Assembly: GCA_027886865.1 (NCBI GenBank)
Contig: JAPCJR010000029.1
Span: forward strand, 1 to 10,212
Source of the DNA: Nitrososphaerota archaeon
Lineage (GTDB): Archaea > Thermoproteota > Nitrososphaeria > Nitrososphaerales > UBA183
Reading direction: 5' to 3'
Length of the DNA: 10,212 nucleotides
The first letter of the stretch is position 1, and each line of letters opens with the position of its first letter. Positions 6,702 through 10,212 of this stretch are shown here, piece by piece. The position numbers were made by a program, and so were the translations under genes. The notes under the pieces are model-generated. The model was not told the origin of the DNA. It did no database searches and was given only the letters and a program-made list of their open reading frames with translations.

Positions 6702-7784
6702 ATGCAAGGCAAGGCACCGAGGATAATTTTTCACGTAGACCTCGACGCCTTCTACGTGTCCGTGGAGATGAGGGAGAACCCGAAGCTGCGCGGGCTCCCC
6801 GTCGTGGTAGGTGCGGACCCCGAGCAGGGCAAGGGCCGGGGCGTGGTGGTGACCTGCTCCTACGAGGCGAGGAAGTTTGGGTTGAGATCCGGGATGCCGA
6901 TTTCGAGGGCATGGAAACTCTGCCCAGGGGCAGTCTACCTTCGGCCCAACATGGACCTGTACGAGCGCGTCTCCCAGGAGGTGATGGGGACGCTGCGAGG
7001 GTTCGGAGACGCGTTCGAGCAGACGGGGATTGACGAGGCGTTTCTGGATGTCGGGGGACGCGCGCGCGGGTCGGACGAGGCCAGGGAGCTCGCCTTCGTC
7101 GTGAAGAGGGCCGTTAAAGACATACACGGTCTCACCAGCTCGATCGGGATAGGTCCCAACAAGTCGACCGCGAAGATCGCGTCGGACATGCAGAAGCCCG
7201 ACGGCCTGACCATCGTCCCGCTGGACTCGCCCGCGAAGTTCCTCGCGCCGTTGCCCGTGTCGGTGATCCCGGGGGTGGGTAAGAAGACGCAGGCCTTTCT
7301 GAAGGAGCGCGGCATAGAGACCATTGGCGAGCTTCAGGCGATGCCCGGGAAGCAGTTGATGCAGTGGTTTGGGAAGACCGGCGTGTGGCTCTGGGGCGTG
7401 GTCCACGCGCAGGAACAGATACCGGTCCGCGCTCGGGAGATGCCGAAGTCCCTCAGCGTGGAGAGGACCTTCAGGGATGACGTGGAGGACTTTGGGAGGG
7501 TCTACGCCGAGGCGACTGACGCCGCGCACGAGCTGGCCGGGAGGCTGCGGCAGGGGAACTTCCGGTTCAAGGTCGCCGGCATCAAGATCAGATTCCACTA
7601 TTTCGAGACGTACACAAGGGAGCGGTCGCTCGGAGTCTACACCGATAGCGAGGAGCTGCTCGCAGAGACGGCGAAGGAGCTGCTAAGAGAGTTTGAGACT
7701 AGGAAGGAACCGGTGAGACTGATCGGGGTGCGCGTCGCCACGTTGGCGAGGGATGAGTCGCCGGGCGAGGACCCTGATTCCTGA
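6702..7784 (+). CDS. dinB: Y-family translesion DNA polymerase (DinB/Pol IV, Dpo4-like)
   Basis: This 360-residue protein is a Y-family polymerase that copies damaged template DNA. The palm carries the metal-binding Asp13 in FHVDLDAFYVSVE, the steric-gate Tyr18, and the catalytic pair Asp111-Glu112 in GIDEAFLD, where the usual Ser before Ile is Gly. YEARKFGLRSGMPI (54-67) is the finger motif that contacts the incoming nucleotide. IGIGPNKSTAKIASDMQKPDG (148-168) follows, and a helix-hairpin-helix thumb segment IPGVGKKTQAFLKERGI lies at 189-205. The little-finger domain ends with VRLIGVRVATL (338-348). The tail after 350 is short and acidic and has no aromatic residues, so no PIP-box or clamp-binding motif is visible there. 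No TATA or ribosome-binding site precedes the ATG; it probably relies on the promoter ahead of DUF72. Confidence 0.95.
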   Translation: MQGKAPRIIFHVDLDAFYVSVEMRENPKLRGLPVVVGADPEQGKGRGVVVTCSYEARKFGLRSGMPISRAWKLCPGAVYLRPNMDLYERVSQEVMGTLRGFGDAFEQTGIDEAFLDVGGRARGSDEARELAFVVKRAVKDIHGLTSSIGIGPNKSTAKIASDMQKPDGLTIVPLDSPAKFLAPLPVSVIPGVGKKTQAFLKERGIETIGELQAMPGKQLMQWFGKTGVWLWGVVHAQEQIPVRAREMPKSLSVERTFRDDVEDFGRVYAEATDAAHELAGRLRQGNFRFKVAGIKIRFHYFETYTRERSLGVYTDSEELLAETAKELLREFETRKEPVRLIGVRVATLARDESPGEDPDS

Positions 7785-7799
7785 GCGACCCGGTGCGGC

Positions 7800-8258
7800 T
7801 TACTTCTGTGCCGCCAGCCACTTCTTCTCTTCGGCATTAGGCGTGAGAGGATGGCCCACCGACCATAGGAACGTCCTTGCGCTGGAAGGCCCCAGGTGCC
7901 TGAACCTCCTCTGAAGGTCGGCCTGCAGGGCGTCTTCATCCTTGGGGAACGACTGAAGGTATTTCTTGAAAGAGCCGAACTCCCTGGAGACCTCCGCGGC
8001 GGCCTTGGCGTTGAAGATCGTGGCGCTGATCTTCTTCTCGTTCCTGACTATCCCGGCGTCTTCCTTCAGCCGCGCTGCCTGCTTCTCGGAGAACTTTGCG
8101 ACCTTGGGTATGGAGAATCCTGCGAAGGCCTTCTGGAAGTTGGACCACTTGTTGTCTATCACGCTCCAGTTCAGCCCGGCCGAGAAGAGCGACTTGGTCA
8201 TCCGCTCAAAATATTCGTCATCGTTCTTCGGGGGAGTCACTTTGTCGGGGTGAGGCAT
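7800..8258 (-). CDS. DNA-3-methyladenine glycosylase I-like protein (compact)
   Basis: This 152-residue protein resembles the core of the Tag family, base-excision enzymes that remove 3-methyladenine. The alignment runs from DDEYFERM (13-20) through SAGLNWSVI (26-34), FAGFSIPKVA (45-54), LKEDAGIVRNEKKISATIFN (64-83) and HLGPSSARTFLWSVG (121-135), matching the equivalent blocks of E. coli Tag by eye. It differs in important ways. The catalytic-pocket Glu38 of E. coli Tag aligns with Ser23. The N- and C-terminal Cys/His ligands of the Tag zinc site are missing; the protein contains no cysteine at all. It may be a divergent glycosylase or a DNA-binding relative without the classical activity. 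It converges on dinB with 15 bp between the stop codons. ATG at 8258 is supported by a TATA box at the leaderless distance. Confidence 0.78.
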   Translation of the reverse strand: MPHPDKVTPPKNDDEYFERMTKSLFSAGLNWSVIDNKWSNFQKAFAGFSIPKVAKFSEKQAARLKEDAGIVRNEKKISATIFNAKAAAEVSREFGSFKKYLQSFPKDEDALQADLQRRFRHLGPSSARTFLWSVGHPLTPNAEEKKWLAAQK

Positions 8259-8279
8259 ATGTCCATGAAGCCGCCCCTC

Positions 8280-8288
8280 GTATTTAGC
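8280..8288 (-). promoter_or_regulatory. TATA box for the Tag-like gene
   Basis: Minus-strand GGCTAAATA is centred about 26 nt upstream of the ATG at 8258, consistent with a leaderless transcript. Confidence 0.65.
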
Positions 8289-8344
8289 CTCGGCGAAGTA
8301 CCGGGTTCACGAGTACCTCCTCCCCCAGGGTCGCTGGTACCGGC

Positions 8345-8368
8345 GTTCTGGTGACTAGAACGGCCGTT
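8345..8368. repeat. Overlapping palindromes upstream of the surface-protein promoter
   Basis: GTTCT-N7-AGAAC (8345-8361) overlaps the perfect 10-bp palindrome AACGGCCGTT (8359-8368), 10 bp before the putative TATA element. The position fits an operator. There is no supporting comparison, so chance remains possible. Confidence 0.3.
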
Positions 8369-8377
8369 CGTTCTGGC

Positions 8378-8388
8378 AGGCTTATCTC
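8378..8388 (+). promoter_or_regulatory. Weak TATA-like element for the surface-protein gene
   Basis: AGGCTTATCTC lies about 27 nt before the ATG at 8411. It is less A/T-rich than the other TATA boxes here, but its spacing favours that ATG over the upstream GTG at 8351. Confidence 0.4.
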
Positions 8389-8410
8389 CCCTCCCGACAT
8401 ACACTCCCTC

Positions 8411-9580
8411 ATGAAAGTGAATTCAGCCGTCCCGATCAACCGCCTGGGGACGAAGGGCAAAGGGGCCCTACTGTCAGTCCTCCTCATGGCGGCACTAATC
8501 GCAGTCGTCGTCCCGTTCTTCGGTGCTCTCACCGCCGCCCATGCGGCGACGGGCACCGCTTCGTTCGACAACGTCCAAGTCGCAATCCAGACCTCGAGCG
8601 ACCTTCCGGACTCCTACACCGTCTCGGCCTACAATACGACCGGCGGCCTCGTGGCAACGTATCAGAGCCAGTATCCGGCCGCATCCTTCGAGTTGCCCAG
8701 CGGGAACTACATCTTTGCAGCAACGGCCACACAACAGCAGACCTTGTACTACCCGGTGGGCCTGTCTAGTGGGGCGGCAACTAGCACTGCTGCCTCTTCG
8801 AGCGGCGTGATAGTTTCTCCTCCGATAAAGTGCTGCGAGTACACACAACCGGTCGTCGAGTACGGCTACGTGAGCCAACAGGTCTCCGGTCCGACCAGCC
8901 TGACCATCTCGACCGAACAGGTCAACCAGACGGCGACCTCCACCCTAAGCATCAAGGTGAGCTATCCGAACGGGACAGCTGCGAGCGGCGTCTACGTCTC
9001 GGCTTCTGTGTTGGGTGACAACTACGGTTGGGCGTACGGGTCCAGCGGCATCTCGATGTCTGACAGCACCGGGTCTCAGGGTACAGTCACCCTCGTAACG
9101 CCGAGAGCGCCCGTGCTCGTGAGCGCATCCGCTTCTATCCCAATCGTCCTCCCCTTCAACCAGACCACCGTCCAAGTGACGGTAGCAGGAGAGAAGGTGA
9201 ACGTCACCGCGAACTGGGAGCCGAACTACGTCAGCTTCAGCGGGCAGGCGCTGATAGTCCCGCCTCAGACCAGCGCCTCGATAATCCTCCAGTACCAGCC
9301 GCAGTCCGTCGGACCTATCCTTTACGCGACTGGCCAGACCGCTACCGGATCAGCGACGGGTAGCTCCGGCCCCTCCGGTGTCCCCTCGCAGACCACTTCG
9401 GAGCAGCAGGCGACTCCCGTGACCCAGACATCGCCAGGGGCCCAGGCCGCATCTACCCAGTCACCCAACTCGAGTACCGATATCTTCCTGATCTCGGGTA
9501 TCGCCGCGGCAATATCCATAGCCTCGCTGAGCGTCGCGGTGTTCGCTGTGAAGTCTCGACCCAAGCAACCGACTCAGTGA
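8411..9580 (+). CDS. Secreted, C-terminally anchored Ser/Thr-rich surface protein
   Basis: With the ATG at 8411 the protein has 389 residues. A positively charged N-region (RLGTKGKG) and a hydrophobic core (about 19-40) end in AHA at 43-45, a good signal peptidase I site. The exterior part is rich in Ser, Thr, Ala and Val and probably folds as beta-sandwich, Ig-like domains; TSTLSIKVSYPNGTAASGVY looks like one such repeat start. It contains six N-x-S/T sequons and an adjacent Cys141-Cys142 pair. A Ser/Thr/Gln/Pro-rich stalk precedes a single C-terminal membrane segment (about 358-380) and a short basic tail, giving an outside-facing anchored topology. An in-frame GTG at 8351 would add 20 residues ahead of the signal peptide; I reject it because the TATA-like element fits 8411. 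No specific family is recognised. Roles in the cell envelope, adhesion or binding are possible. Confidence 0.8.
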   Translation: MKVNSAVPINRLGTKGKGALLSVLLMAALIAVVVPFFGALTAAHAATGTASFDNVQVAIQTSSDLPDSYTVSAYNTTGGLVATYQSQYPAASFELPSGNYIFAATATQQQTLYYPVGLSSGAATSTAASSSGVIVSPPIKCCEYTQPVVEYGYVSQQVSGPTSLTISTEQVNQTATSTLSIKVSYPNGTAASGVYVSASVLGDNYGWAYGSSGISMSDSTGSQGTVTLVTPRAPVLVSASASIPIVLPFNQTTVQVTVAGEKVNVTANWEPNYVSFSGQALIVPPQTSASIILQYQPQSVGPILYATGQTATGSATGSSGPSGVPSQTTSEQQATPVTQTSPGAQAASTQSPNSSTDIFLISGIAAAISIASLSVAVFAVKSRPKQPTQ

Positions 9581-9587
9581 TTCACGC

Positions 9588-9611
9588 TCGGTCTGCTGGA
9601 GAGCGGACCGA
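9588..9611 (+). terminator. 3' hairpin after the surface-protein gene
   Basis: A 10-bp stem with a single G-U wobble (9588-9597 paired with 9602-9611) closes a GGAG loop, starting 7 nt after the stop codon and followed by pyrimidine-rich CTCTGCCTTC. It is the strongest hairpin I found in the window. Archaeal termination usually depends on T-runs, which are poor here, so it may act in mRNA processing or stability instead. Confidence 0.5.
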
Positions 9612-9619
9612 CTCTGCCT

Positions 9620-9630
9620 TCATTTATCAC
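9620..9630 (+). promoter_or_regulatory. Orphan TATA-like element
   Basis: TCATTTATCAC is A/T-rich against its background and would set a plus-strand start near 9651, where a GTG at 9647 opens a 51-codon frame running antisense to the small four-cysteine gene. The 9581-9717 gap otherwise holds only the 3' hairpin. No established gene lies downstream, so an RNA, a small ORF or nothing at all are possible. Confidence 0.2.
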
Positions 9631-9717
9631 GATCGCACAGAGAATTGTGACCGGGGATTCTCTTCAGAATGAAGCTATGCGCACCGCGGCAGCGATTCGG
9701 AGCAAAGATTGGGGCGC

Positions 9718-9903
9718 CTATTTGGAAGGCTGGACGTCGTGCGGAATGATCTTCTTCTCATGTTTGGTGTTCCACTCCTCGATGCCCTTCGGACAGACGT
9801 AGTGGACGCCGTCTTTGAAGGCTATGCCCTCACCCAAGTTCCCGCAATTGGGCTTGCAGAACTCACAGGGGCGCCTATCGGGAAGCTGGCGGAATTCATC
9901 CAT
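9718..9903 (-). CDS. Small four-cysteine, zinc-ribbon-like protein
   Basis: This 61-residue protein has Cys13-x2-Cys16-x3-Cys20 in RPCEFCKPNCGN and a fourth Cys37 in GVHYVCPKG, with His34 nearby. The arrangement could bind a metal as a small zinc ribbon. It is hydrophilic, with no signal peptide or membrane segment, so it is cytosolic. Third codon positions are mostly G or C, matching real genes here and arguing for this strand over the plus-strand frame covering the same bases. A TATA-like TCATTAGG about 25 nt upstream of the ATG supports expression. I do not recognise a named family. It stands alone between two exported proteins, with no obvious operon partner. Confidence 0.62.
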   Translation of the reverse strand: MDEFRQLPDRRPCEFCKPNCGNLGEGIAFKDGVHYVCPKGIEEWNTKHEKKIIPHDVQPSK

Positions 9904-9924
9904 AGGGTTCCGGCTCAGAGTGAG

Positions 9925-9932
9925 CCTAATGA
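9925..9932 (-). promoter_or_regulatory. TATA-like element for the four-cysteine gene
   Basis: Minus-strand TCATTAGG is centred about 25 nt before the ATG at 9903. It is moderate in quality. The rest of the 9904-10043 gap holds only the plus-strand TATA box of the next gene; I see no RNA gene in it. Confidence 0.4.
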
Positions 9933-10013
9933 GTGTTCTTCCAACGCTGGAGGCATTGCATTTACGGAAGCGCTTTGGTCTAGGCGCCGGAAAAGCCTTA
10001 ACGGCATTAGATG

Positions 10014-10023
10014 TTTAAATAAT
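10014..10023 (+). promoter_or_regulatory. TATA box for the exported protein at the window end
   Basis: TTTAAATAAT is centred about 26 nt upstream of the ATG at 10044, a near-ideal archaeal TATA box for a leaderless transcript. Confidence 0.7.
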
Positions 10024-10043
10024 GGGCTTGGGATTCCCCGGCC

Positions 10044-10212
10044 ATGTTACAGAAAAGCAGAGGCATAGCACCTCTGGTTATCGCTATCATCGTAATAATC
10101 ATAGTAGGAGTTGCTGCGGTCGCCGCATATTCGGTGCTTAGCGCCCCCTCCTCCCCCTCCTCGTCGAGTTCCTCTTCGCTTCCGTCGACCACATCCTCAT
10201 CGGCAGCGACCA
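10044..10212 (+). CDS. N-terminus of an exported protein with class III-like signal sequence (partial)
   Basis: Only the first 56 residues are in the window. A short charged start (MLQKSRG) is followed by the hydrophobic run IAPLVIAIIVIIIVGVAAVA, then a linker made almost entirely of Ser, Pro, Thr and Ala. Lys/Arg-Ser-Arg-Gly just before the hydrophobic core resembles the cleavage site of archaeal prepilin peptidase (class III signal peptides). Such N-termini occur on archaeal pilins and on sugar- or peptide-binding proteins of ABC transporters, the latter typically having a Ser/Thr-rich linker like this one. A simple N-terminal membrane anchor is the alternative. The start is fixed by the TATA box about 26 nt upstream. 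The function depends on sequence beyond the window. Confidence 0.75.
   Translation, partial: MLQKSRGIAPLVIAIIVIIIVGVAAVAAYSVLSAPSSPSSSSSSSLPSTTSSSAAT

Noticed and set aside
6540..7598. Minus-strand 352-codon frame opposite dinB
   Set aside because: Long antisense frames are expected in GC-rich genes. The translation is Pro/His/Arg-rich with no recognisable family, while dinB on the other strand has complete catalytic motifs.
8351..8410. GTG start 20 codons upstream of the surface protein
   Set aside because: It would place a non-typical segment ahead of a normal signal peptide and falls upstream of the putative TATA element, inside the palindrome region.
9904..10043. Possible tRNA or small RNA in the gap before the last gene
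   Set aside because: Short GC-rich inverted pieces such as around 9980-9996 do not assemble into a cloverleaf, and no T-loop consensus or box C/D motif is present.
9709..10068. Plus-strand 119-codon frame
   Set aside because: It overlaps both the four-cysteine gene and the promoter and start of the exported protein at 10044, and has no motif or promoter of its own at the right distance.
1..10212. Mobile element, CRISPR array or integrase attachment site
   Set aside because: No transposase or integrase, no regularly spaced repeats, no terminal inverted repeats and no tRNA gene were seen; base composition looks even across the genes.

Overview
The window looks archaeal. The genome is GC-rich. 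Most genes have a TATA-like A/T element centred about 25-28 nt upstream of the start codon and no Shine-Dalgarno sequence, which is the layout of archaeal leaderless transcripts. Two of these genes start with TTG. The gene families also fit: archaeal-type class III aminotransferases, an APC permease, a Y-family polymerase, Ser/Thr-rich surface proteins and a class III (pilin-like) signal peptide. A TACK archaeon, perhaps a terrestrial non-ammonia-oxidising Nitrososphaeria relative, is my best guess. That placement is inference; I cannot assign a lineage from the sequence alone.

Left region (1-5803): amino-compound metabolism. A small Cys/His-rich ORF (14-163, minus) lies downstream of a class III PLP aminotransferase (203-1603, minus). 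A 79-bp divergent promoter carrying an inverted repeat separates it from a second, paralogous class III aminotransferase (1683-3038, plus). An AstE/AspA-type zinc amidohydrolase (3089-4120) and a roughly 12-TM APC permease (4214-5803) follow, each with its own TATA box. Together they suggest uptake of an amino compound, hydrolysis of an N-acyl bond and transamination or epimerisation. The substrate is unknown. N-acyl diamino acids of the ectoine-degradation type are one testable possibility.

Middle region (5804-8258): DNA repair. A DUF72 (YecE-like) gene and a DinB/Dpo4-type translesion polymerase are 6 nt apart and probably share one promoter. They converge on a compact gene resembling DNA-3-methyladenine glycosylase I that lacks the usual catalytic glutamate and the zinc-binding ends.

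Right region (8259-10212): cell surface. A secreted, C-terminally anchored, Ser/Thr-rich protein (best start 8411) ends in a strong 3' hairpin. After it come a small four-cysteine protein on the minus strand (9718-9903) and the start of a second exported protein (10044 to the window edge) with a class III-like signal sequence and a Ser-rich linker. No tRNA, rRNA, CRISPR array, insertion sequence or long repeat is visible. No gene-free stretch exceeds 300 bp.
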